Assembly (NCBI GenBank): GCA_963844405.1
Contig: CAWJNZ010000007.1
Location: 682,001-746,000, forward strand
DNA: 64,000 bases
Direction of reading: 5' to 3'
DNA from: DASSUW01 sp963844405
Lineage (GTDB): Bacteria > Actinomycetota > Thermoleophilia > Solirubrobacterales > Solirubrobacteraceae
Shown: positions 17,287 through 27,081 of the stretch, one piece after another
Numbering within the stretch: the stretch's first letter is position 1
How the letters are laid out: the number at the start of each line of letters is the position of its first letter
Translations under genes and position numbers: made by a program
The notes under the pieces: model-generated
What the model was told of the DNA's origin: nothing
The model's database searches: none
Seen by the model: the letters and a program-made list of their open reading frames with translations, nothing else

Positions 17287-18416
17287 TGCTCCGCCGACTG
17301 CGCCGCCGCCGGCTGCCCGTGACGGCGGATGAACTCCAACATGGCGGGGAAGCAGTCGCGCGCGACGTCCTTGCCCATGAACACGTCCTGGTGGCCGTAG
17401 CCGGGGTAGATCTTCAGCTCGTGCTGCGTGCAGCCGAGCGCCTGCAGGCGCTCGTGGCACACGATGTTCGAGTCGGAGAAGACCTTGTTGTCGGCGCCCG
17501 TGGTCAGCAGCACCGGCGTCTCGATCTCGCGCGCGTACGCGAAGTAGTCGTCCGGCAGCGCCGCGTGCTCGGGCTTGCCCATCTCGTACTTCAGCGGCCG
17601 GCTGCCCGCCCGGAGCATCTTGTAGACGTGCCGGTAGTAGTGCATGCTCGTGGCGCCGTAGAGGTCGCCGCCGCGCCGGTGCGTCACGTCGTGCAGGTTC
17701 TCGTGGCTGTAGAGCGCCGGCCAGCCCGTGCCCCACATGAGGCTGAGCATGTGGCAGGCCGGGACGTCGCACTCGCGGTGGAAGAACGAGACGCCCTTCG
17801 AGAACAGCTTGCCGCGCGTCAGCGTCGGGTCGTCGGACCAGCGCGGGTTGAGGTTCGGGAAGCCGAGGACGTTCTCGATCATCCCCGGCGCGTTGCGCAG
17901 CTTCATCTTCGACCAGAAGGGCACGCGCGGCGTGAGCCCGACGCTGTTGGCGACCAGGCTCGAGATGCCGGTGACCGCCTTGCCGAACAGGCTCATCATG
18001 AAGGAGACCGAGCCGAGGCAGTGCGCGATCACGTGCAGCGGCCGCGCACCGATGTGCTCGCGGATGATCCGGATCGCCGGCGGATAGTCGTACAGCGCGA
18101 TGTCGTCGAACGAGTACCGGTGCGGGAACAGGTTGTACGAGTGCCGGTTGGACATCCGCATGTCCAGGCACCACACGTCCGTGTAGCCGTTGTCCAGCAG
18201 GTAGCTGACGAGGTTGTAGTGCTCGGGCATGATGAACATGTCCGTCGACGTCGTCAGCCCGTGGATGATCATCACCGAGTCGGTGGCGGGCGTCGACGCC
18301 TCGCGGCTGAACCGCAGCATGCTCAGCCCGAGCCCGTCCTCGGTCGAGAAGTAGTGGGTCGTGACCTCCGCCCCGGTCACGCCCTCGAGCGTGTAGAGCG
18401 GGATCTCGCGTTTCAT
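17271..18416 (-). CDS. Alpha/beta hydrolase with Cys nucleophile elbow
   Basis: 381 residues from ATG 18416, which overlaps the stop of the FAD oxidoreductase gene (ATGA). Key parts are VMIIHGLTTSTDMF (HG oxyanion motif), DVWCLDMRMS, the elbow VIAHCLGSVSF with Cys133 in the nucleophile position, and a late GYGHQDVF holding the probable catalytic His. As in the hydrolase at 7,618-8,616 the usual Ser is Cys. The two are probably paralogues of the type linked with sterol-oxidase-like enzymes. Role inferred: ester or lactone hydrolysis downstream of the FAD enzyme. Confidence 0.88.
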   Translation of the reverse strand: MKREIPLYTLEGVTGAEVTTHYFSTEDGLGLSMLRFSREASTPATDSVMIIHGLTTSTDMFIMPEHYNLVSYLLDNGYTDVWCLDMRMSNRHSYNLFPHRYSFDDIALYDYPPAIRIIREHIGARPLHVIAHCLGSVSFMMSLFGKAVTGISSLVANSVGLTPRVPFWSKMKLRNAPGMIENVLGFPNLNPRWSDDPTLTRGKLFSKGVSFFHRECDVPACHMLSLMWGTGWPALYSHENLHDVTHRRGGDLYGATSMHYYRHVYKMLRAGSRPLKYEMGKPEHAALPDDYFAYAREIETPVLLTTGADNKVFSDSNIVCHERLQALGCTQHELKIYPGYGHQDVFMGKDVARDCFPAMLEFIRRHGQPAAAQSAEQWAVA

Positions 18417-19879
18417 GAGGGGGCCTCCTCGAGCGCCGGGAGCGGCGCCGTGCCGTTTCCGGCCGCGCGACGGCGCTCGGCGTGGCGCGCGTTGGGATCG
18501 ACCTTCGCCCGCTTCTCCGGGTTCTTGGTCGTGCGCGTGTGCATGTACTTGTAGGCGTTGTTCTCGATGACGACGTCGTCGAACTGCTCGACGATCTCGT
18601 CCAGGAGCTCGGTGGTCATCTTGTCGGGGTGCACGCCCGTGTAGAACATGAGCTCGCAGAAGCGGTCCTGGCCGTCGCGGGCCAGGTAGTCCGAGCGGAT
18701 GCTCTTCACGTAGACCGACAGGAACGTGAAGCAGCCGTGCGAGTCGCGGTAGCCGTCGAGCAGCCCCCACAGGCGGCGGAAGAGCTCCTCGTAGCGGTCG
18801 AGCGGGCCGAGCACGATCAGCATCCGCGTCGGGTCGCCGACCGTCGAGTCGAGCACCTTGTCGGTGAAGAACTCGATGTTCTTGATCGACGCGTACTTCG
18901 GGCTGAGCATGACGCCGGCCATGCCGACGTACTTGAGCGCCATGTCGAGCTTGGTCGGCAGGTTGCCGGCCACGCGGCCGATGCCGTGGAGCACGCCGTA
19001 CGAGCCGGCGTTGCGCCCCTTGTGGACGACGGTCTGCGAGGTCTCGCGGTACTCGGAGAACTGCCCGATGCCGAGGTGCTTGCCGCCGCCGAGCTTGAAG
19101 TCGACCCAGACGCCGCGCTCCATCATCACGTCGCCCGGCTCCTCGATGATCGGCTTCGTCCCGGCGATGAAGTCGTCCATCGAGCGGTAGTGCGACTGGT
19201 GGTTCTCCCAGATCGTGCGGTACTTGTCGATCTCGATCAGCCGCAGCGTCACCTCGGTGATGACGCCGTTGCGGCCGAGGCCGGCGAGCAGGCTGTAGAA
19301 GTCGTCGGAGTTCTCCTCGCGGCTGCAGCGCTTGATCTCGCCGTCCCAGTCGACGAACTCGATCGCCAGCACGTTGTCGATGAACATGCCGAAGCGGTGC
19401 GAGGCGGGGCTGATGCCGCCGACCGAGGCGAAGCCGCCGACCGTGATGTCGCGGTGGTCGCCGATGACCGGCAGCCCGAGGCCGAGCGGCGCCAGGTTGT
19501 CGTCGATCAGCGCGCTGATGGCGCCGCCCTGGACGGTGGCGGTGAGGTTCTCCTGGTCGACGTCGAGGATCTGGTCCATCCCCTGCATGAGCATCACGGC
19601 GCCGCCCTCGTTGAGCACGAGGTCGTTGCTCGAGTGCCCCTTGCTGCGGATGCGCAGCTCCTGCCCGAGCTTCTTGCACTCCTTGACCGCCCTCGCCACG
19701 TCCTCGGTCGTGCGCGGGAGGTACGCCTTGAACGGGAGCTTCGGCGCGATCTTCGGGTTGCCGATCCGCTCCCAGTCGTAGCCGAGGCTGTCGATGCTGT
19801 CGTGCGAGAACGTCTCGTGGCTCTCGATCTTCCGACGCCACGTCGTCGACGCGGTCTTCAGCTTCCGCTTGTCAGCCAT
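18413..19879 (-). CDS. FAD-binding (PCMH-type) oxidoreductase
   Basis: 488 residues from ATG 19879, overlapping the previous stop. The FAD-PCMH domain is seen in LPRTTEDVARAVKECKK, IRSKGHSSNDLVL (the nucleotide-binding loop with His), GDHRDITVGGFASVGGISP and GRNGVITEVTLRLIE. The C-terminal half forms the substrate domain and ends in a basic tail. Related flavoproteins oxidise alcohols, sugars or sterols (type II cholesterol oxidase and cytokinin dehydrogenase share the fold). The operon with a hydrolase, lipid-pocket protein and MMPL exporter favours a lipid substrate, but I cannot name it. Confidence 0.87.
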   Translation of the reverse strand: MADKRKLKTASTTWRRKIESHETFSHDSIDSLGYDWERIGNPKIAPKLPFKAYLPRTTEDVARAVKECKKLGQELRIRSKGHSSNDLVLNEGGAVMLMQGMDQILDVDQENLTATVQGGAISALIDDNLAPLGLGLPVIGDHRDITVGGFASVGGISPASHRFGMFIDNVLAIEFVDWDGEIKRCSREENSDDFYSLLAGLGRNGVITEVTLRLIEIDKYRTIWENHQSHYRSMDDFIAGTKPIIEEPGDVMMERGVWVDFKLGGGKHLGIGQFSEYRETSQTVVHKGRNAGSYGVLHGIGRVAGNLPTKLDMALKYVGMAGVMLSPKYASIKNIEFFTDKVLDSTVGDPTRMLIVLGPLDRYEELFRRLWGLLDGYRDSHGCFTFLSVYVKSIRSDYLARDGQDRFCELMFYTGVHPDKMTTELLDEIVEQFDDVVIENNAYKYMHTRTTKNPEKRAKVDPNARHAERRRAAGNGTAPLPALEEAPS

Positions 19880-21078
19880 CAGGCGACGTCCTTTTCCACG
19901 GTGTTGTAGGGCGGGAACACGAGCAGTGACATCGCGTAGCCCAGCCCGGCGGTCGTGCCCAGCAGGCCCACCCACACGGTCGGCTCCCAGCCGAGCCCGT
20001 CCTGGAGCAGCTCGACGCAGAGGAAGAAGATCGCCCACAGCACCGGCGGTAGGAGCAGCGCGAACAGGCGGATGCGCGTGGCGCCGAAGCGCGCGAGCAG
20101 CAGGTCGCCGGCCACGCCGGCGAGCACGAGCGCCGGGATCAGCTCGGCCTCGCGGTACTCGCTGAGCATCGGCCACAGCAGGGCCAGGAACGTGCCCATG
20201 ATCGTCAGCGACCCGGCCGGGATCTGCCAGCGCCGGCGCATGAGCAGGATCGCCCCCATGAAGGCGACCGTGAACAGCAGGATGCCCGCCACCGCGGTGT
20301 GGACGCTGAAGAAGTAGAACGGGAACGCGTCGTCGCCGTAGTTCGTGAGCGCGTGCGAGAGCCCCTCCGTGTGGACGGCGTCGGCGCCCGGCGAGAATGC
20401 GTCGGCGCGGCCCGCGATGTCGTCCTGGAAGCCCTGCGTGGCGACCACGCCGGCGCCGCCGTAGAACGGCAGCAGCTGGTGGATCACGAACAGCATCGCG
20501 GCGATCACGGATGTCATCGAGAAGACAACAGGGAGGAAGCAGCGCAGCGGCGGGGCGGTCTGGCGGCGCTGCCAGGCCGAGGCGGCGGGGATGGCGGCGA
20601 GCATCGCGCCGGCGTAGAAGAGGCCCTGATGCGGCGGGCTGAAGGTCGAGTCGATCTGGTTCTCGAAGCCGTACGCCTCGTGCCAGATGAAGTCGAGCGG
20701 GCCGGCGATCGCCGCCAGCGGGAGCGCCGCAAAGGCGAGCCGGTAGCCACGCGGCACGGCGGACCAGTCGAGCTGGTCGAGGCCCTTCTGGTAGCGCAGC
20801 AGGACGATCGCGATCCACACGCCGATGCCGATCAGCCCCAGGTACATGGCGATGTGCGGCGGCGAGAAGAAGTTGTCGACCCCGGTCAGGTTGTTGTGCC
20901 GCAGCCCGTCCCAGAACAGCGCCACCAGCGTGTAGGACGCCAGAAAGGCGGTGATGCCGTCCTCGGCCAGCGTGGTCTGCGGCCGGGCGTTGCCGCTCAC
21001 CCTGAGGCTGGGCAGCCAGCTGGCGAGCGTGTAGGTCTTGCCGGCGTCACCGGTCGGCTGGTCGAGCACCTGGCTCAC
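19879..21078 (-). CDS. Multi-pass membrane protein, first gene of lipid-type operon
   Basis: 399 residues from GTG 21078, preceded by AGAGGAAG at a good ribosome-binding distance. I count about ten hydrophobic segments, beginning with GITAFLASYTLVALFWDGL and ending with VWVGLLGTTAGLGYAMSLLVF. Conserved-looking polar spots inside or next to helices are DGLRHNNL, SPPHIAMY, IWHEAYGFENQ and SPPHQGLFY, a repeated SPPH motif that could hold a metal or a substrate. The family is not recognised. It heads the chain of overlapping genes down to 12,306. Confidence 0.8.
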   Translation of the reverse strand: MSQVLDQPTGDAGKTYTLASWLPSLRVSGNARPQTTLAEDGITAFLASYTLVALFWDGLRHNNLTGVDNFFSPPHIAMYLGLIGIGVWIAIVLLRYQKGLDQLDWSAVPRGYRLAFAALPLAAIAGPLDFIWHEAYGFENQIDSTFSPPHQGLFYAGAMLAAIPAASAWQRRQTAPPLRCFLPVVFSMTSVIAAMLFVIHQLLPFYGGAGVVATQGFQDDIAGRADAFSPGADAVHTEGLSHALTNYGDDAFPFYFFSVHTAVAGILLFTVAFMGAILLMRRRWQIPAGSLTIMGTFLALLWPMLSEYREAELIPALVLAGVAGDLLLARFGATRIRLFALLLPPVLWAIFFLCVELLQDGLGWEPTVWVGLLGTTAGLGYAMSLLVFPPYNTVEKDVA

Positions 21079-21192
21079 GACGTCTTCCTCTCTTCTGATC
21101 CCCGCCCGCGATCCGGGCTCGTCACTTCTGTCGCAACCGTAAACAGGGCGCGCTCGCGTACGCAAGGCCTGAGCCCTGGCCGGTCGGCGGGG

Positions 21193-23005
21193 TTACCGCT
21201 GCGCGGCACCGGCCTCCTCCTGGGCGGTCGGCTCGGGGGCGGCCGGGGCGGGCGGCTCTGCGAGCGACCAGAGCTTGATCTTCGCCTTGCGGCCGCGGAC
21301 GTCGAACTCGCCGACCTCGGCGAGGTCGTCGACCGGGGTGCGCAGGGCGGCGCGCGTGGCGTCGGCCACGAAGAGCTGGTGCGGGGTGCCCTTCGTCATC
21401 CCCTCCAGCCGCGCCGCCGTGTTCGTCGTGTCGCCGAGCGCGGTGTACTCCAGCCGGCGCTCGGAGCCGACGTGGCCGGACATCACGTGGCCGCTGTTGA
21501 GGCCGATGCCCATCTTGAAGCCGTCGTGCATGTCCGTCTCCCGCAGCCACTCGTTGAAGCCCTCGAGGCGGACGAGCATGTCGCGGGCGGCGGCCAGCGC
21601 GCGGTCGGCGTGGTCGGGCTGCTGGAGCGGCGCGCCGAAGACGGCCATGATGCCGTCGCCCATGTAGGCGACGAGCGTGCCGCCGTGGTCGAGGATCGCC
21701 TCGCTCATCGCCGTCAGGTAGCGGTTGAGGGCGTCGATGACCTGGGCCGGCTGGAGCGTCTCGGCGAAGCTCGTGAAGCCCCGGAGGTCGCTGAACATGA
21801 CCGTGCCCTCGCGCTGGACGCCGCCGAGGCGCAGGCCGTCGGCGCTGCGCAGCACCTCGTCGACCACGGCCTCGGGCACGAAGCGGGCGAAGGCCTCGCG
21901 CGTGTGGGCGCGCTCGAAGGCGACGGTGATGCCGTGGATGGCGCCGGTGAGCAGGAGCGCGGCGCAGCCGGCGATGAGCGCGTAGACGAACGTGACGATC
22001 AGCTCGTTCTCGAAGGCGATCTGCGCGCCGACGAGCAGCCCGGCGATCGCGAGGATCGCCGATCGGCACCGCGAACAGCATCCGCAGGCGGATGGCGGCG
22101 AGCGGGGCGAGGGCGCCGAGCACGACGACCAGCAGCGATGTCGACCCAGCCGGGCGCGCTGTGCAGCGGGAACCCGGCGAGCGCCGTGGCGATCGCGTTG
22201 GCGTGGACCTCCGGCCCCGACATCGCCCGCTGGCTGGTCGTCGACGTCTCGCGGATGTCCTGGAGCGCCGGCGCGGTGGCGCCGACGACGACGATCTTGC
22301 CGCGCACGTCCGCGGGGTCGAAGCTGCCCTCCTCGACGTCGATGAAGCTCAGCTGCCGGACCGTCTCGGGCGGCCCGCGAAGTCGATCCAGTCGCGGTCG
22401 CCGGCGGCCGGCGGCGCGATCTCACGGCCGCGGAAGACTGCGGCCGCCGCGATCGGGAACGACTTCAGGTCGCTCTCGCTCGTAGAGCATGCGGCGCTGG
22501 ACGCCGTCGGAGTCCTTCTCGAACGTCGAGAAGGCGGGCATCGGCGCGGCTGAACCTCAGCCCGCGGCCGCCGCCGAAGATCTGCGTGACGCCGCCGGGG
22601 CCGACCGCCGTCGTCGCGAGGACGACGCGCGGCGCCGCCGTCGCGGACCGCCATGATCAGCGCGTAGTCGGCGTTGGCGTCGCGCTCTGCTGCGTGAACT
22701 GGACGTCGTAGGCGATGACCTTCGCGTCGGCCTCTGGCGAGGTTGCGGATGACCCGGGCGTGGAACTTGCGGCTGTACGGGAAGATGTGCTTCGGCGCGT
22801 TGAGCGTCGGTCGTCGATCCCGACGATCACGACGTCACGCGGCGCGGGGCGCTCGCCGCGGACGTCGAAGCGAGCGTCGACGCTCGACAGGTGCGAGCCG
22901 GCGCAGCGCGTCGGTCGCCCTGCAGCACCAGCGCCGGCGCCGACGCACACGACCGCCACCGCGAGGAGCAGCCAGGTGCGTACGCGTCGCGCCCGGTGGC
23001 TTCAT
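21193..23005 (-). pseudogene. CHASE2-domain adenylate/guanylate cyclase, frameshifted (probably by sequence error)
   Basis: The C-terminal ~280 residues are in one frame (up to ~22,059): REGTVMFSDLRGFTSF (metal Asp), VAYMGDGIMAVFGAP (second metal Asp) and YTALGDTTNTAARLEG define a class III nucleotide cyclase. Upstream, three or more small indels (about 22,059, 22,140, 22,373 and further) split the rest. Joined by hand it reads as a CHASE2 sensor: VIVGIDDR, then KVIAYDVQFTQ, DWIDFAG, VRGKIVVVGATAPALQD and HANAIATAL, followed by three membrane helices. The ATG at 23005 overlaps the DUF3307 stop (ATGA). CHASE2 cyclases make cAMP or cGMP in response to an outside signal, and CHASE2 genes are often found beside FecR-domain genes, which fits this locus. 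Confidence 0.83.
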
Positions 23006-23396
23006 ACCGTCCCCACCAGCAGTGCGACGAGGAACAGGCAGAGCACGTGGAACGACTGGTCGACCGAAGCGGCGAGCGCTGACGTCGAACCTCGGTACGC
23101 GCTTGACGTTGGCGAGGTAGGCGCGCACGAAGCGGCCGTCGTCGAGCACCAGGTGCGGCAGGAAGATCAGCGCCGCGGCGAGCAGAGCCCAGCCCGCGGT
23201 GAGGTCGTCGCCGATCCAGACGAGAGCGGGCGACGAAGGCCAGCGTGTAGGTGGTCACGTGGCTGAACAGCGCGCGGACGGCGACGCCCGCCGCTCAGGC
23301 CGCCGCGCTTGTGCCGCGCCTGCCAATCGGTCTGGAAGAGGTAGTCGCCGACCATGTGCGCGACGAGGAACGCGTGAAGACGGAGACCCAGCTCAC
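23002..23396 (-). pseudogene. DUF3307 membrane protein, copy A, frameshifted
   Basis: The N-terminus reads MSWVSVF from GTG 23396 and the next pieces, in changing frames, read HMVGDYLFQTDWQARHK, HVTTYTLAFV and LVGTV. They match the intact copy at 27,078-27,474 along the full length. DUF3307 proteins are small four-helix membrane proteins with an H-x3-DY-x-Q motif in the first helix. The start overlaps the P1 stop (GTGA) and the stop overlaps the cyclase start (ATGA), so the three genes form a coupled unit. Several small indels disrupt the frame within the poor-quality stretch. Confidence 0.75.
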
Positions 23397-25015
23397 CGGC
23401 GGCGCTGGCGAAGTACCGACTTGCCGGCCTTGACGATCGACCGTGCGCTTGCGGGCGAAGTCGCGCACGCGACCCGGCCCTTCGTGACGCTGGTCAGCGT
23501 GCCGTTGCAGCGGTCCTCGACCAGCCAGCTGGTACCGACGGACCGTCGCCGAGCTGAACTTGCCCTGGGTGCGGAACTTGCCGCTTGCCGTCGCCCCACA
23601 GACGGCGCTTCTTGCCTTCGCTGCGCGACGTTCGCGCTTCGCGCCGCCGCAGCTGAGCCCGCCGGTCAGCCGTGAGCGTGCTGAGCGGCTTGGCGCCCTT
23701 GCGTCTGGCCGAGCCTGAAGACGCCCTGGTAGAACCACGACTTCTGCTGGCTGCCCGCGATGCAGCGTCACGCGGCCCTTGCTCGTGTCGAAGGTCGAGC
23801 CGACCGGCACCTGCTGCGCCTCCTCGAGCTCGAAGAACTCGTCGCTCCCGGGGAGCTTGACGCGCACGTGCCCGCGCGCCTCGAAGACGTTGACGGTCTC
23901 GCCGGCTTCCGGCGGCGGCAGGACGACCTCCGGGAGGCGAGCGCCGTACTCGTACGAGCCGATGTCGCAGGCATTGACGCCGCTCCGTGACGCTGGTCGG
24001 GCGAGTCCGCGACGCAGAAGTTCGGGTCGACGGCGTTGATCGCGGGGCTCCCGGCGCGCAGCGCGTGCGTGTCGGTCGGGCCGCCGTTGTTGGTCAGCCC
24101 GCCGATCAGCGGGTCCGCGCCGTTCGTGCCCTGCGCGCCCGCGAAGGAGCACGTGCCGTCGTCGCTGAGATTGCTGCTCCAGAGGGTGCGGGTGCTGCGT
24201 CTGCCCGCCGCAGGCGCCGCCCGTGTTGCCGGCGAGCAGCGTGCCCCACAATGCCTGGAGCGGCCTGAGCGTCGCTCGTAGAAGCCGCCGCCCTGCGGCG
24301 CGCTGTTGCCGACGATCGTCGCCCGCTGGACCTGCACCGATCCCGACGCGGCCAGACGCGCCGCCGCTGCCCGATGCGCTGTTGCCGCTCAGCGTCGAGA
24401 GGTAGACGTAGGTGTTGGTGTTCGCCTCGCTGGCGATCGCCCCGCCTTGCGCCGCCGAGTTGCCGGTCAACGTGGAGCCGAAGACCGAGAGGTTGCCCGC
24501 GTTCGCGACCCCGCCGCCGCGACCGGAGGCGGCGTTGTCCTTGACGATCGAGTCGTAGATCGCCAGCGCGCCGCCGTCGGCGACGAAGGCGCCGCCGCCG
24601 GTCGCGGCGTTGCCGCCGGTGATCGTGAGACCGGCGAGGGCGGCAGTCGAATCAGCCGGGACCTCGATGACGCGGCTGCTGCCGCGAGCGTCGATGACCG
24701 TGGTGCGAGCGCCCGCGCTGATGCTGCCGGTCCGAAGCTCACGCCGAACACGATGTCGTTCTGGAGCACGAGCGGGCCGAGCGTGAGCCGGTACACGCCC
24801 GGGCGGCATGCTCACCCACTGGCCCTGGTTCGGGTCGGCGAGGGCGATCGCCTCGCGCAGCGTGCAGTCCTGTGTGCACTCGCCGTCGTTGCCATCGGCG
24901 GTCGTGTCGACGACGAGGTAGCCGAGCTGCGGCGCGGCACGTTCGGGGGCGACGAGCAGCCGACAGGCCGCGGCGACCGCGGCGGTCCCGAGCCGGATAG
25001 ACCACTCGCGAGCGC
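23393..25015 (-). pseudogene. P1: CSLREA/beta-helix secreted protein with FecR-like C-terminal module, frameshifted
   Basis: Reading across several small indels gives: a short N-terminal hydrophobic stretch; a CSLREA-type motif (GECTQDCTLREAIAL); beta-helix rungs such as LSVFGSTLTGNSAAQGG and VYLSTLSGNSASGSGG; a choice-of-anchor-Q end (NNGGPTDTHALRAGSPAIN ... CDIGSYEYG); and the shared C-terminal module (LPPPEAGETVNVFEA ... VEDRCNGTLTSV). Such repeats of G-N-S/T are typical of right-handed beta-helices on cell surfaces. The exact start is unclear; ~25,015 is the furthest upstream point consistent with P2's stop at 25,019. It is transcribed after P2 and coupled to DUF3307-A. Confidence 0.72.
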
Positions 25016-25018
25016 AAG

Positions 25019-27081
25019 CTAAGGCCGATGGTCTTGGAGCGGGTCGGCGTCGCTGTCAAGGGCGTCTGGACGCTTGGACGGGTCTTCATCGACGTGCCGC
25101 GCGACGTACCGCTTGCCCCTGCGCACGATGATCGTCTTCTTCTTGACGAAGTCGCGCACCTCGACCCTGCCGCGGACGACGCGAGTCAGCGTGCGTCTTG
25201 CAGCGGTCCTCGACGAGCCACTTCGTGCCGACGCACGGTCGCGGAGCTGTGTTCCCCTCGTGCGGAACCGGCCGCTCCCGTCCCCCCACAGCCGCCGCCT
25301 CCTCGTGGCCGCCGCGATCGCGTTGCCGGCCTTGGGGCAGGTGAGCTTCTCGCTCAGCGTGAGCGTGGTGAGCGGCCGGCGTGCCTTGGTCTGGCGGAGC
25401 CGGAAGAAGCCGGCCTAGAACTCCGACGACGCGGTCCCGCCCTGCCTGTTCGCGGCGGCGATCAGCGTCACGCGGCCGTTCCGCGTGTCGAAGAGCGTGC
25501 CGACGGGGATCTGCTGACCCTCCGTCAGGCGCACGAATCTGCGGGTGCCCGGAAGCCTGATGCGCACGATGCCGCTCTCCGGCAGCGCGTTCAGCGATTC
25601 GCCGGCCACCGGCGGCGGCAGCGGCGCAGGCAGCACCGGATTGTCGTTCGCCACGATCGCGCAGGTCTTGGACTGGTTCTCGCCGACCGTGACGTCACCG
25701 GCGGCCGAGCAGTCGCCGCCGATCGTCACGGTGTAGCCGAGCAGGCCGGCCGACACGTTGAAGGTGCCGGGCTCCAGCGTGTACGACGAGTTCGCCGAGC
25801 TCGGGCTACCGGCTACGTCGGCCCCGTTCCTCGTGACGCGGTAGGTGATGGACGTGGCCGTCCCCCCGTTGTCGTTGACGAGGCTGGTCGTGACCGCCAG
25901 CCGCGGCGCGACGTACTCGAAGGCGCCCTATGTCGCAGCCTCCCGCCGGCCGCGGAGCGCCACGCTGGTCGGTGGACTTGCACGTCGCAGGATCGCCCGC
26001 GTTGATCGCCGGGCTGCCCAGCGCCAGCGCATGCGTCGCCGTCCTGCCGCTGCCCGTGTTGACCTGCAGCGGGCCGAGCTGGGGGTTCGTGTTCTGCTTG
26101 TCGCCGGAGGCGAGCGAAGGAGCACGACGCGTCGCCGGAGAGGTTGCGGTCGCCGGAGTGGGCGACGCCCCCGGCGCAGTCGCCGCCCGAGTTGCCGGCC
26201 ACGATGGTGTCCGAGATCGCGATGTGGGAGGCGGCGTCGAGATGTCGCCCGTCGTCGTGTCGGCGATGCCGCCGCCGCTTCCCGCGGTGTTGGCCGGCGA
26301 CGGTCACGTTCTCCATCACCAGCGTGCTGGCGTCGTCCAGCGCTACGCCGCCGCCGAGCGCGCGGGCTCGAGCCCTGCTCGGCGATTCGTTGCCGCTGAC
26401 GGTCGAGTTGCGCAGCTCGGCCCGCCCACGCCGTCAACGTAGATGCCAGCGCCGACGCCCGGGCCTGTCACCGCCCAGCACGCGATTTCGGACACCGTCG
26501 AGTTCGTCATGACCAGCGTCGCGAGGCCGTCGACCATGATGCCGCCGCCGAACCCCTGCGAGTCCCATGTCGCGGCGTTGCCGGTGACCGCGCTGTCGCT
26601 GAGCTGCAGCGTCATCGCCGACCTGGTTGTTGCCGATCTGGATGCCGGCGCCGCTGAAGTCGTTCACGCCGCCGGTGATCGTCACGCCGCTGATCGTCGC
26701 GCTGCCGTTGACCAGGATCACGCGCTGGTTGTTGCCGCCGCGGATGATCGTCGAGTCGGCGCCGGCGCCCTGGATGGTCGCGTTGGCGACGGGGAGCTGC
26801 CCCATGGTCAGCGTGTACGTGCCGCTCGGAAGCTGCACGACGTCGTTGGCGCGGCCGGCGAAGACCAGGGCGTCGCGCAGCGAGCAGTCGATGGCGCACT
26901 CGCTGTCCTGCTCGTCCGTCGTCGTCGTCACCGGGATCGCGGCGGAGGCTGCGGATGGCAGCAGGAACGCCACCAGCGTTCCGACCAACAGCGGTATGAA
27001 GCGTCTCCCGCTCACCGCGAACGATGGTCGTGCAGCGGCGCCGAGCGTGTCAACCCGAACTGGACGCACGGACAGGGTCAT
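25019..27081 (-). pseudogene. P2: CSLREA/beta-helix secreted protein with FecR-like C-terminal module, frameshifted
   Basis: The N-terminal part is in one frame from ATG 27081: a signal peptide (RRFIPLLVGTLVAFLLPSA), CSLRDALVFAG, then rungs such as ATISGVTITGGVNDFSG. After an extra base near 26,619 the frame changes to MTLQLSDSAVTGNAATW, and more indels follow (about 26,428, 25,236, 25,193). One prealbumin-like repeat (GYTVTIGGDCSAAGDVTV) precedes the C-terminal module (RIRLPGTRRFVRLTEGQQ, IPVGTLFDTRNGRVTL, VGTKWLVEDRC). The C-terminus extends past the usual end by ~25 residues to a TAG at 25,019. Its ATG lies in frame with DUF3307-B, so either the two are fused or a one-base error hides an ATGA overlap. 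Confidence 0.72.

Noticed and set aside
21122..22123. Alternative minus-strand frame over the cyclase
   Set aside because: Only its first ~25 residues (LGALAPLAAIRLRMLFAVPI) belong to the cyclase membrane region; the rest is a shadow produced by the indel at ~22,059.
25028..26005. Plus-strand open frame inside P2
   Set aside because: Antisense to readable P2 fragments; translation has no recognisable protein features.
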